The notes under the pieces were generated by a model. It did not search any database, was not told where the DNA came from, and worked only from the letters and a program-made list of their open reading frames with translations. Position numbers and translations under genes: made by a program. A stretch of 16,433 nucleotides of DNA from Planctomycetota bacterium (GTDB taxonomy: Bacteria > Planctomycetota > Phycisphaerae > Tepidisphaerales > Tepidisphaeraceae): assembly GCA_029777755.1 (NCBI GenBank), contig JAKORQ010000436.1, forward strand, positions 1-16,433, written 5' to 3'. Below, piece by piece: positions 1 through 5,960 of this stretch. Numbering within the stretch: the stretch's first letter is position 1; the number at the start of each line of letters is the position of its first letter.

Positions 1-51
1 ATTGGCATCTACCGTGTAATTATGGCATGTAGTATTGCGTGGCAGAGTATG

Positions 52-119
52 TTCACGGTGATATTTTCACCGATGTTTTCACCTTGCATATGAAAAAGTG
101 AACGCTACATTATTCACTT
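52..119. repeat. Cluster of TTCAC/GTGAA pentamers with two inverted repeats upstream of the first gene
   Basis: The pentamer TTCAC occurs at 52-56, 66-70, 78-82 and 113-117, and its complement GTGAA at 98-102, so five copies fall within 66 bp. The octamer TTTTCACC is repeated directly at 64-71 and 76-83. CGGTGA (56-61) pairs with TCACCG (67-72) across a 5-nt loop, and AAGTGAA (96-102) pairs with TTCACTT (113-119) across a 10-nt loop. A weak promoter could overlap it (TTGCAT at 84-89, TACATT at 106-111, 16-bp spacer). This arrangement upstream of the gene at 176 would suit an operator region. No regulator is identified. Confidence 0.4.
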
Positions 120-175
120 CTGTTTACATCCCTGAAAGGGTCATTTCCTTCCACTGAGCGGAGTTTGGGAGACAT

Positions 176-676
176 ATGGGACTGCGCGAAAACCTGAACA
201 GGCATCCGGCCATCATCGCGGGCTTCGCGGTGATCGCGCTCGTCGCTGCTGGATGGTTTACCTATCGCTCACTTCCCAGGACCAATTACGGAACGCTTCC
301 CACGCAGGCTTTCTATTCCGCCGATGACGGAAAGACATTCTTTGTCGACGACATAAGGAAGTATCCCCCGTTCATGACCGATGATGGCAGGGAAGCCGTG
401 GGTGCGGTGGTGATCAGTTGCAGGGGAGGAAAGGAACCGTTCGTCACATACCTGTGGCGCTATACGCCGGAGGCCAGGAAGAAACTTGAGGAAGCCTTAA
501 GCTCGGGCGATCCGGCGGCCATCGGTGTGGCGGAATCGTCCGTCGAGCTGGCAAAGGAACTGAAACGGCCAGGTGATACTGAATGGGTGAAATATACCGA
601 TCACCTGCGCGCAAGTCCGATCAGGACTATGAACTGTCCGCCGGGACAGTCAGACTTGGTGTTCTTAGACCCGTAG
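176..676 (+). CDS. Small membrane-anchored protein of unknown function, paired with a pseudopilin
   Basis: This 166-residue protein has a short basic N-terminus, one hydrophobic segment at about residues 12-30 (IIAGFAVIALVAAGW) and then a soluble domain that should lie outside the cytoplasmic membrane. The start is supported by a GGGAGA Shine-Dalgarno at 166-171. The soluble part begins with a segment of the form AFYSADDGKTFFVDDI, contains two cysteines (C80 and C153), and has a charged helix-like middle (residues about 100-130). I recall similar short anchored proteins beside prepilin-like genes in planctomycetes, but I know no name or function for them. It lies 45 bp upstream of the pseudopilin gene in the same direction, so co-transcription is likely. 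A role alongside that pseudopilin is inferred only from position. Confidence 0.8.
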   Translation: MGLRENLNRHPAIIAGFAVIALVAAGWFTYRSLPRTNYGTLPTQAFYSADDGKTFFVDDIRKYPPFMTDDGREAVGAVVISCRGGKEPFVTYLWRYTPEARKKLEEALSSGDPAAIGVAESSVELAKELKRPGDTEWVKYTDHLRASPIRTMNCPPGQSDLVFLDP

Positions 677-709
677 AACTGTCACACAGGATAGGATGGC
701 AGCTCGTCC

Positions 710-716
710 AGGAGGA
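710..716 (+). promoter_or_regulatory. Strong Shine-Dalgarno of the pseudopilin-like gene
   Basis: AGGAGGA lies 5 nt before the ATG at 722 and fixes that start. It is a full anti-16S match, stronger than the site of the preceding gene, so the second protein of the pair may be made in larger amounts. Confidence 0.75.
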
Positions 717-721
717 ATCGC

Positions 722-1645
722 ATGTCTCGTAACAAACATATCGTCAGGGGCTTCACGCTCGTGGAGCTGCTGGTGGTCATCGGTATCATTGCACTTCTCA
801 TATCTATCCTTTTGCCGTCCCTCTCAAGGGCAAGGCAAACGGCCCAGCTGATCGCCTGTCAATCGAACCTGAAGCAGATTGGCACCGCGCTGTACATGTA
901 CAACAATGATGACGGGAAGTTGCCCTGGGGCCAGCCGTCGAGCCGATATGACAACAATGGGCAGAAGATCTGGGATGGATTCTTGCACGTCTGGCCGATC
1001 TTGCTCAACCCTTACCTGGGCGGCGGCACCAGTGGCCAGGGCGTGTGGACCTCGAAGGTCTATCAATGCCCAACGGCAGCCCCGGTAGGCACAACGATGG
1101 CGGAGAACGTTAAGGCGGGTAACGCCGGCGGCTGGTGGGGGCGCGTATGGCACTATGCTCCCAACGCACGACTGATGCCGGCGCAAGAGAACACGGATCC
1201 GGTTCGCAGCGGTAAGCGAACGGTGCGTCGCGCCCTGGAGAGCGTGAAGGACGGGGCGTCCAAGGCGCTGATCTGGGACGGCCCGCAGATCTATCACTCC
1301 GGCGAAAACTGGGGCATTTCCTGGCCTCAGTCGGATCGTGTCGATGGCTGGGCCTGGTGGGGCGGCCATGGTTGGGCTGAACCCCCGATGAACCCGACTG
1401 ACCTAGAGATCCCTCCCGCCGTTGGTGGCGATGCCACAATCCCATGGACAGGCGCATCCAAGGCGCAGGCCATTGCCACGATCAAGGCATACAACAGGGA
1501 CTTCCAGCGCGAGCAGGCCTGCAACATGCGCTATCGACACATGGATAACACCCGCATCAACGTCCTGTTTGTGGACGGCCATGTGGAGTCGTTCGCGATC
1601 GGCGAGCTGCTGCGGCGTCACCTGGTGGTCAATGTGACCAACTAA
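722..1645 (+). CDS. Type II secretion/pseudopilin-like protein with prepilin cleavage-methylation N-terminus and DGH-type C-terminus
   Basis: This 307-residue protein starts with a class III (prepilin) leader: a short basic segment, then G10-F11-T-L-V-E15, then a hydrophobic helix to about residue 34. Prepilin peptidase should cut after G10. E15 is the fifth residue of the mature protein, as in type IV pilins and pseudopilins. The body is rich in Trp and Gly. Near the C-terminus is HMDNTRINVLFVDGHVESF, a version of the motif known in planctomycetes as H-X9-DG; here 11 residues separate H and DG. Such proteins occur in many copies per planctomycete genome and their function is poorly known, with surface-associated or secretion roles proposed. 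The start is set by the AGGAGGA at 710-716. A hairpin 25 bp downstream probably ends the transcript. Confidence 0.9.
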   Translation: MSRNKHIVRGFTLVELLVVIGIIALLISILLPSLSRARQTAQLIACQSNLKQIGTALYMYNNDDGKLPWGQPSSRYDNNGQKIWDGFLHVWPILLNPYLGGGTSGQGVWTSKVYQCPTAAPVGTTMAENVKAGNAGGWWGRVWHYAPNARLMPAQENTDPVRSGKRTVRRALESVKDGASKALIWDGPQIYHSGENWGISWPQSDRVDGWAWWGGHGWAEPPMNPTDLEIPPAVGGDATIPWTGASKAQAIATIKAYNRDFQREQACNMRYRHMDNTRINVLFVDGHVESFAIGELLRRHLVVNVTN

Positions 1646-1670
1646 CCGGCTTAAGGTCTCCTGAAAGAAT

Positions 1671-1702
1671 ACGCCCCTTTGTACTGTGGTATGAAGGGGC
1701 GT
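1671..1702 (+). terminator. Terminator-like hairpin after the pseudopilin-like gene
   Basis: ACGCCCCTT (1671-1679) is perfectly complementary to AAGGGGCGT (1694-1702) across a 14-nt loop. It begins 25 nt after the stop codon. There is only a short, impure T stretch after it (TTCT), so it may terminate weakly or protect the 3' end. Confidence 0.6.
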
Positions 1703-1749
1703 TCTCCGCGCCACGGTTGAATCGGCTGGAAGAATCCTGCCAACCGCGA

Positions 1750-1779
1750 TTGACACAATGCACCACGCGTGGGCATACT
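1750..1779 (+). promoter_or_regulatory. Candidate sigma-70 promoter for the MATE leader
   Basis: TTGACA at 1750-1755 matches the -35 consensus perfectly. It is followed after 18 bp by CATACT (1774-1779), which matches the -10 consensus at four of six positions. Transcription would start near 1786, giving a leader of about 185 nt before the MATE start at 1971. The call rests on sequence match alone. Confidence 0.45.
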
Positions 1780-1810
1780 TACGCACCTCGACAGGTGAAT
1801 TAATGATTTT

Positions 1811-1915
1811 GGGACAGGTAAATAGCCACGGCTTCATTCGAGAGCGCAACGCCAACGCGCCCGATACCGTGTGTTCTGTCCCGTAGTGCCTCCGCGTTTA
1901 ACCCCGCTGATAAAC
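1811..1915 (+). promoter_or_regulatory. Structured 5' leader upstream of the MATE gene (candidate riboswitch or attenuator)
   Basis: Three helices nest inside each other. P1 is GGGACAG (1811-1817) with CTGTCCC (1876-1882), 7 bp. P2 is CACGG (1827-1831) with CCGTG (1867-1871), 5 bp. P3 is GCGC (1844-1847) with GCGC (1857-1860), closing a 9-nt loop. P1 and P2 are separated by an asymmetric internal loop of 9 and 4 nt. A separate hairpin follows, GTTTA (1896-1900) with TAAAC (1911-1915), and then the terminator at 1922-1955. This order of aptamer-like fold, linker hairpin and terminator ahead of a transporter gene is what a transcription-regulating riboswitch looks like. I could not match it to a known class. 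Pairing was found by eye, without energy calculation or covariation. Confidence 0.4.
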
Positions 1916-1921
1916 CTAGGT

Positions 1922-1955
1922 CCTCGGGATGTGTGCCCGAGGGTTTCTGATTTTT
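1922..1955 (+). terminator. Intrinsic terminator or attenuator just upstream of the MATE coding region
   Basis: CCTCGGG (1922-1928) pairs perfectly with CCCGAGG (1936-1942) around a 7-nt loop, and G-U pairs can add two more (1921 with 1943, 1920 with 1944). A T-rich tract with five consecutive T follows (1944-1955). This is a textbook intrinsic terminator lying 15-50 nt before the ATG at 1971 and downstream of the candidate promoter. Either the MATE gene has a further promoter very close to its start, or the hairpin is a conditional attenuator. The alternative ATG at 1929 lies in its loop. Confidence 0.65.
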
Positions 1956-1970
1956 GGATCAACATTTTCC

Positions 1971-3395
1971 ATGAGTAGCTCAACAACCGAAGCGCAACTG
2001 CAGCCGTCCACCCGAAAGCCCGGCGGAGTGGCCGAGTTGCTGGCGATCGCATTGCCAATGGTGATCTCCCAGGCATGCGAGACGCTGATGATGTTCACTG
2101 ACCGCCTGATGCTGGCCCGGCTGGGACCGGAGCACATGAGTGCAGCCATGGGCGGCGGGCTCGCCTGTTTTCTTTTCATGACGTTCTTCATGGGGCTGAC
2201 CGGCTACGCCACAGCCCTGGTTGCCCAGCACCTGGGTGCGGGCAAGGAGAAGAGCTGCGCCCTGGCCGGGATGCAGGGAGTGTGGATCTCGCTGGCCGCC
2301 TGGCCGGTGATCATCCTTTGCATGCCGCTGGGGCTGCTGCTGTTTCACTCCAGCTCGATCGCCCCCGAGCAGCTGGAGCTCCAGGAGACTTACTTCATGT
2401 GGCTGCTGTATGGAGCCGGCATTGGCCTGCTGCGCAACTCGCTGGCCAGCTTCTTCAGCGGAGTCGGCCGAACCAAGGTTGTCATGGTCTCGGCGATGGT
2501 TGCGCTGGTCGTAAACGTTGCCTGCAACTACCTCCTGATATTCGGCAAGCTTGGGTTCCCAGCCATGGGTATAAGGGGTGCTGCGATCGGGACTATCCTG
2601 GGCGGACTGTTCGCGCTGCTGGTCCTGATCTGCTCGTACTTTGCCCCCGCCATCCGCGATCGTTTCGGCGTGCGCGAAGGGTTTCGCCTGGACTGGAAGC
2701 TGATGAAGAATCTGATCCGCCTGGGCACGCCCTCCGGCGCTGAGATGCTCCTGAATGTGCTGGCTTTCAACATGGTGGTGCTGGCGTTCCATTCTTATGG
2801 CCTGGTGGAAGCAAGCGCAGTGACCATCACCTTCAACTGGGACCTGGTTTCCTTTGTCCCGCTGATCGGCGTGGGCATCGGCGTGACCAGCCTGGTGGGC
2901 AGGTATATGGGCGCTGGGAATCCGGACCTGGCGCATCGCGCCACCATGTCGGGAGTGAAACTGGCGGCCATCTACACCAGCATCACCTTCACCACCTTCT
3001 GCCTCTTCGCGGAGGCGATGGTGCAGGTATTCCGCCCGGCCGAGGAGTTGGCGATGTTCCAGGAGATCTCCACGATGGCGATCTTCATGGTGCGCCTGAT
3101 GGTGCTGTACCTGTTTGCTGACGCCATGTCGATCGTCTTCAGCAGCGCACTGCGGGGCGCCGGCGACACCTTCTGGACGATGGTGATCTCGGTAAGCGGC
3201 CATTGGCTGCTGGCCCTGATTGCACTGATCATGGTGCGATGGATCGGCGCGGATGCCAGGGTGAGCTGGGCGTCCCTGGTTGCGATGGTGTTGATCCTGG
3301 CGCTCATGTTCTACCTGCGCTTCCGAAGCGGCGCCTGGCGAAAGATCAAGGTGGTGGAGACGGAGGAGGCGGCCATCGCGGCCGCCATGGCCTGA
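1971..3395 (+). CDS. MATE family multidrug/toxin efflux transporter (NorM/DinF-like)
   Basis: From the ATG at 1971 the protein has 474 residues, a usual length for the MATE family. These are inner-membrane antiporters with 12 helices that export drugs or toxic metabolites in exchange for Na+ or H+. Hydrophobic segments run throughout. Typical MATE features are visible: ALPMVISQACETLMMFTDRLML in the first helix region, NYLLIFGKLGFPAMGIRGAA at the end of the first half, LGTPSGAEMLLN opening the second half, and SSALRGAGDTFWTM near the tenth helix. An ATG at 1929 in frame would add 14 residues, but it sits in the loop of the terminator hairpin. It has only a weak AGGT before it, while 1971 has no clear Shine-Dalgarno, so the start is not settled. 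The substrate cannot be told. The gene ends 2 bp from the convergent AraC gene. Confidence 0.93.
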   Translation: MSSSTTEAQLQPSTRKPGGVAELLAIALPMVISQACETLMMFTDRLMLARLGPEHMSAAMGGGLACFLFMTFFMGLTGYATALVAQHLGAGKEKSCALAGMQGVWISLAAWPVIILCMPLGLLLFHSSSIAPEQLELQETYFMWLLYGAGIGLLRNSLASFFSGVGRTKVVMVSAMVALVVNVACNYLLIFGKLGFPAMGIRGAAIGTILGGLFALLVLICSYFAPAIRDRFGVREGFRLDWKLMKNLIRLGTPSGAEMLLNVLAFNMVVLAFHSYGLVEASAVTITFNWDLVSFVPLIGVGIGVTSLVGRYMGAGNPDLAHRATMSGVKLAAIYTSITFTTFCLFAEAMVQVFRPAEELAMFQEISTMAIFMVRLMVLYLFADAMSIVFSSALRGAGDTFWTMVISVSGHWLLALIALIMVRWIGADARVSWASLVAMVLILALMFYLRFRSGAWRKIKVVETEEAAIAAAMA

Positions 3396-3397
3396 CG

Positions 3398-4162
3398 CTA
3401 CAAGCCCATCTGCTTGCGAAACTGCGTTGGCGAGATACCCATGCTGGTGCGGAAGCGGCGAGAGAGGTGAAACTCATCGCAGAATCCGCACCGGCGGGCG
3501 ATCTCGCGCAGTGGCAGATCGCTCTGCTGCAACAGGTCGCAGACGCGCTGCATCAGGCAATGCGTGCGGTGCTGTGCCGGTGACATACCGGCCAGGCGGC
3601 TGAAGCGCTTGCGGAAACTCTCGTAGCTTTCACCCAGGCGCTCGGCGATGTCGGCGATGCTGGAGAATTCGCCGGCCTGTTGGGCGGAAAGCTCGATCTC
3701 CCGCTGGGCGGCGTTTAGCCATGCGATGTCGCGGGGAACCACGCTGCCTGTCTCGTTGGCGGATATGGCGGAGGCGATCAGCCGCTGAAGTTCGCAGATG
3801 CGCTCCGCCAGTGTGCCGCTGTGCTCGTGACAGATGGCTTCCATCCTCGTAGCCCAGAAACTGACTGGTTCGAGGTGAAGTACCGGCCGCGCTGGGCTGA
3901 TCAGGCCGACCTGTCGCCACGGGTCAAACACCGGCCCGTCGAACACCATAAACCACTCGTCCCAGTGCCCGTTCTCACTCGGGCCGTAATAGTGCGCGGT
4001 ATCCGGAAACACCAGGATCAGGTCGCCCGTCCGCAGGTGAGTGGTCATCCTGCCATCGCCATATATGCCACTACCATCCAGCAGATAGACCAGGGCGTAG
4101 CTGCCGAAGATTCGCATGGGGTTGGCCGGAACCCCCGATCCGTTCTTGATGTAGCCGGCCAA
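3398..4162 (-). CDS. AraC family transcriptional regulator, N-terminal cupin-like sensor and C-terminal double HTH
   Basis: The called protein has 254 residues. Residues about 18-80 form a cupin-like sensing domain (GSYALVYLLDGSG, then GDLILVFPDTAHYYGP, then HWDEWFMVF). Residues about 167-250 form the two helix-turn-helix units of AraC proteins (IADIAERLGESYESFRKRFSRLAGMSPAQH, LREIARRCGFCDEFHLSRRFRTSMGISPTQFRK). The start used is TTG at 4160-4162. The reading frame stays open upstream to a TGA at 4226-4228, and codons 4163-4204 read VLRTTASCPLGRIT, which looks like genuine protein of this family, so the true N-terminus may be longer or a frameshift may lie near 4205-4229. An ATG at 4227-4229 is in another frame. 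The gene is divergent from the URO-D-like gene and probably controls it, as AraC regulators of catabolic genes often do. Confidence 0.9.
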   Translation of the reverse strand: MAGYIKNGSGVPANPMRIFGSYALVYLLDGSGIYGDGRMTTHLRTGDLILVFPDTAHYYGPSENGHWDEWFMVFDGPVFDPWRQVGLISPARPVLHLEPVSFWATRMEAICHEHSGTLAERICELQRLIASAISANETGSVVPRDIAWLNAAQREIELSAQQAGEFSSIADIAERLGESYESFRKRFSRLAGMSPAQHRTHCLMQRVCDLLQQSDLPLREIARRCGFCDEFHLSRRFRTSMGISPTQFRKQMGL

Positions 4163-4346
4163 GGTGATGCGCCCCAGCGGACAGGAGGCGGTGGTGCGCA
4201 GGACGGTGCGGGTGCTCGCGCAGTGTCATGTCTGCCTTTTACTGTACCAGAATATCCATGTATTGGCGACGCACTCAGTGATACAGCGGCATATGGCCGC
4301 ATAGACGCGGGCGAATGGACAGGGGCGGCGTACCAAAAAGTACATG

Positions 4347-4380
4347 CTTTGGGCCAATCGATTCATGGAGCGGCCAAAAG
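4347..4380. promoter_or_regulatory. Inverted repeat between the divergent AraC and URO-D-like genes (operator candidate)
   Basis: CTTTGGGCC (4347-4355) and GGCCAAAAG (4372-4380) form 9-bp arms with one mismatch around a 16-bp centre that contains the palindrome ATCGAT. It lies in the 275-bp gap between the two divergent genes, just before a possible -10 sequence (TAGTAT, 4393-4398) of the URO-D-like gene. A regulator binding here could act on either gene. AraC proteins more often use direct repeats, so the binder is uncertain. I found no convincing -35 or a clear promoter for the AraC gene in this gap. Confidence 0.35.
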
Positions 4381-4437
4381 AAAAGCTTACATTAGTATGT
4401 CATGGTCCAGAATGTTCCTGCAGATGGCGTTCATGCG

Positions 4438-5565
4438 ATGGTTCCCCGGGAGCGGATGACGGAGTCGGCCCGTCGAAGGAGGGATGCCTATGCCATCACT
4501 CCTGATGCCCCGTTCCTGAAGTGTGAGTTTGGGTTTTACTCTCTGGATGAATGGAAGAAGCAGGGCATGCCGCAGGATGTGGACTTGGATGAGCTGTTCT
4601 GTTTCGACCCGCCGGGGAATCACGTACTGGGCGGGCTGGGCTGGTGCGAGCCGGCGCTGATGCCCGAGTTTGAGGTGAAGATTCTCGAGGATCGCGGGGA
4701 GACGGAAGTCGAGCAGGATTTTGCCGGCCGGCACGTGCTCTACTTCAAGGGGCGAAGAAACGGGTTTATGCCCGAGTACATCGATCACCCGGTGAAGGAT
4801 CTCAAGACCTGGCGGGAGAACATTCTGTGGCGGCTGGATCCCAAGGATCCCAGGCGCTACGAGGGGCTGGAGGAGCGTATGAAGGCGGCGCAGGAGGCGG
4901 CCGCCAGGGGGCTGATGATTACGCAGCAGTTGGCGGGGAGCTTCATGTACCTGCGCTCAATGATCGGGCCGGAGGAGTTGCTCTATGCCTTCTACGATCA
5001 GCCGGAGTTGATCGATGAGTGCATGAAGGCGTGGTTTGAGCTGGCGGATGCCGTCATCGCCAGGCATCAGCAGTACGTCACCCTGGATGAGATCTTCTTT
5101 GCGGAGGACAACTGCTTCAACCATGGCCCGCTGGTTGCGCCGGAGATGATGCAGAAGATGCTGATCCCATACTACCAGCAGCTCATCAGGAACGTGCGCC
5201 GCCGCCAGATCGACAAGTCGCGGCACCTGTATGTGCAGATCGATACCGACGGCGACTGCCGGCCTCTGATCCCGTTCTACATGGAACTGATCGACATGGA
5301 TGCCATGAGCCCCTTTGAGGTGGCCGCCGGCTGTGACGTGGTGGAGTTGGGCAGGCAGTACCCGCAGTTGTGCATGCGCGGAGGCATCGATAAACGCGTG
5401 CTGGCCCGGGGGCGCAAGGCGATCGATGAGATGCTGGAGCGCATCTTTCCGGTGATGCGCCGGCGGGGCGGGTATATCCCATGCTGCGATCACGGTGTGC
5501 CGGCCGAGGTGCCGTACGAGGATTACCTGTACTTCCGCAAGCGCTGTGTCGAGCTGGGAGAATAG
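4438..5565 (+). CDS. Uroporphyrinogen decarboxylase (URO-D)-like family protein, probably a methyltransferase-type paralogue
   Basis: The protein has 375 residues from the ATG at 4438, close to the usual 340-380 for the URO-D fold (TIM barrel). Family marks seen are MVPRERMTES at the N-terminus, ITQQLAGSFMYLRSMIGPEELLYAFYDQPELI in the middle, QIDTDGDCRPLIPFYMELIDM, MSPFEVAAGCDV, LCMRGGIDKRVLA, and GGYIPCCDHGVPAEVPYEDY near the end. True HemE works in haem synthesis; distant relatives such as MtaA and CmuA are corrinoid methyltransferases. This one belongs with the distant relatives, which are numerous in planctomycetes. No corrinoid protein is nearby, so the substrate is unknown. Other in-frame starts are 4402 and 4456; none has a good Shine-Dalgarno. 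I prefer 4438 because the PRER segment is typical of family N-termini. The divergent AraC gene suggests inducible expression. Confidence 0.85.
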   Translation: MVPRERMTESARRRRDAYAITPDAPFLKCEFGFYSLDEWKKQGMPQDVDLDELFCFDPPGNHVLGGLGWCEPALMPEFEVKILEDRGETEVEQDFAGRHVLYFKGRRNGFMPEYIDHPVKDLKTWRENILWRLDPKDPRRYEGLEERMKAAQEAAARGLMITQQLAGSFMYLRSMIGPEELLYAFYDQPELIDECMKAWFELADAVIARHQQYVTLDEIFFAEDNCFNHGPLVAPEMMQKMLIPYYQQLIRNVRRRQIDKSRHLYVQIDTDGDCRPLIPFYMELIDMDAMSPFEVAAGCDVVELGRQYPQLCMRGGIDKRVLARGRKAIDEMLERIFPVMRRRGGYIPCCDHGVPAEVPYEDYLYFRKRCVELGE

Positions 5566-5764
5566 GATCCTCAGATCGTCGATTCGGCGCCTCTGTTCGC
5601 CATTCCAATACCACTTCCAGCAAGGGCAGCATTGTCTGCCACGGTGCTTTTCTCGTTCAGCCATCCAGGCGAGCACAGGGTCTGCTTAGTCTTGCAAACA
5701 GTATCCAAATCCTGTTGTGGATAGGCAGGCAGGTTAGCGCCAAGGGTTGGTAACGCAGTACTAA

Positions 5765-5779
5765 CATATTGCAAATATG
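5765..5779. promoter_or_regulatory. Short AT-rich dyad upstream of the PEP-CTERM gene promoter
   Basis: CATATT and AATATG form perfect 6-bp arms around GCA. The dyad lies about 40 bp upstream of the -35 element at 5819, a usual place for an activator site. It stands out as AT-rich in a G+C-rich region. The binder is unknown. Confidence 0.3.
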
Positions 5780-5818
5780 CTGCACCGTGGTGTGGTAGCG
5801 CTCCAGTTGTCGCTTCTC

Positions 5819-5848
5819 TTGACATTACTTCGCAAAGGTTGCTACGAA
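5819..5848 (+). promoter_or_regulatory. Candidate promoter of the PEP-CTERM repeat protein gene
   Basis: TTGACA (5819-5824) is a perfect -35 match. After 18 bp comes TACGAA (5843-5848), a poor -10, but it carries the extended -10 dinucleotide TG at 5840-5841. Transcription would start near 5855, leaving a leader of about 105 nt before the ATG at 5961. Confidence 0.4.
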
Positions 5849-5948
5849 TTGTTCAGCTCACTTGCCGCATGTGGCATGTGTGCAATGCATGGCATGGCTG
5901 CGCCAAGGAAGGAGGGAGGAGGCGGGCCTGCTGGTCGCCGTCAAAGTC

Positions 5949-5954
5949 AGGAGG
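5949..5954 (+). promoter_or_regulatory. Shine-Dalgarno that decides the start of the PEP-CTERM protein
   Basis: AGGAGG lies 6 nt before the ATG at 5961. It favours this start over the upstream in-frame ATG at 5862, and the resulting protein begins directly with a signal peptide. Confidence 0.8.
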
Positions 5955-5960
5955 CTTTCC

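Larger units (their letters stand above)
5566..5960. other. Non-coding stretch between the URO-D-like gene and the PEP-CTERM gene
   Basis: No convincing gene is seen here. A small hairpin, GGCAG (5625-5629) with CTGCC (5636-5640), followed by a short T run (5648-5651), may end the URO-D-like transcript. Further on are an inverted repeat TATCCA (5702-5707) with TGGATA (5718-5723), a compact dyad CATATT-GCA-AATATG (5765-5779), and the promoter candidate at 5819-5848. A reading frame continuous with the next gene runs back to 5862, but it lacks a Shine-Dalgarno and would bury the signal peptide. Confidence 0.5.

Noticed and set aside
1780..1970. Known guanidine-I, SAM or cobalamin riboswitch upstream of MATE
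   Set aside because: I did not find the conserved core sequences of these classes that I remember. The region is reported only as an unclassified structured leader.
1980..3203. 407-residue open frame antisense to the MATE gene
   Set aside because: The product is rich in His, Gln and Arg with no domain-like pattern, while the plus strand encodes an unmistakable transporter. Long antisense frames are expected in G+C-rich genes.
5571..5825. Small open frames on both strands between the URO-D-like and PEP-CTERM genes
   Set aside because: They lack Shine-Dalgarno sites and family-like sequence, and they overlap one another and the candidate regulatory sites.
5862..5960. In-frame N-terminal extension of the PEP-CTERM protein from the ATG at 5862
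   Set aside because: It has no Shine-Dalgarno, and it would place 33 polar residues before the signal peptide, whereas ATG 5961 has AGGAGG at the right distance.
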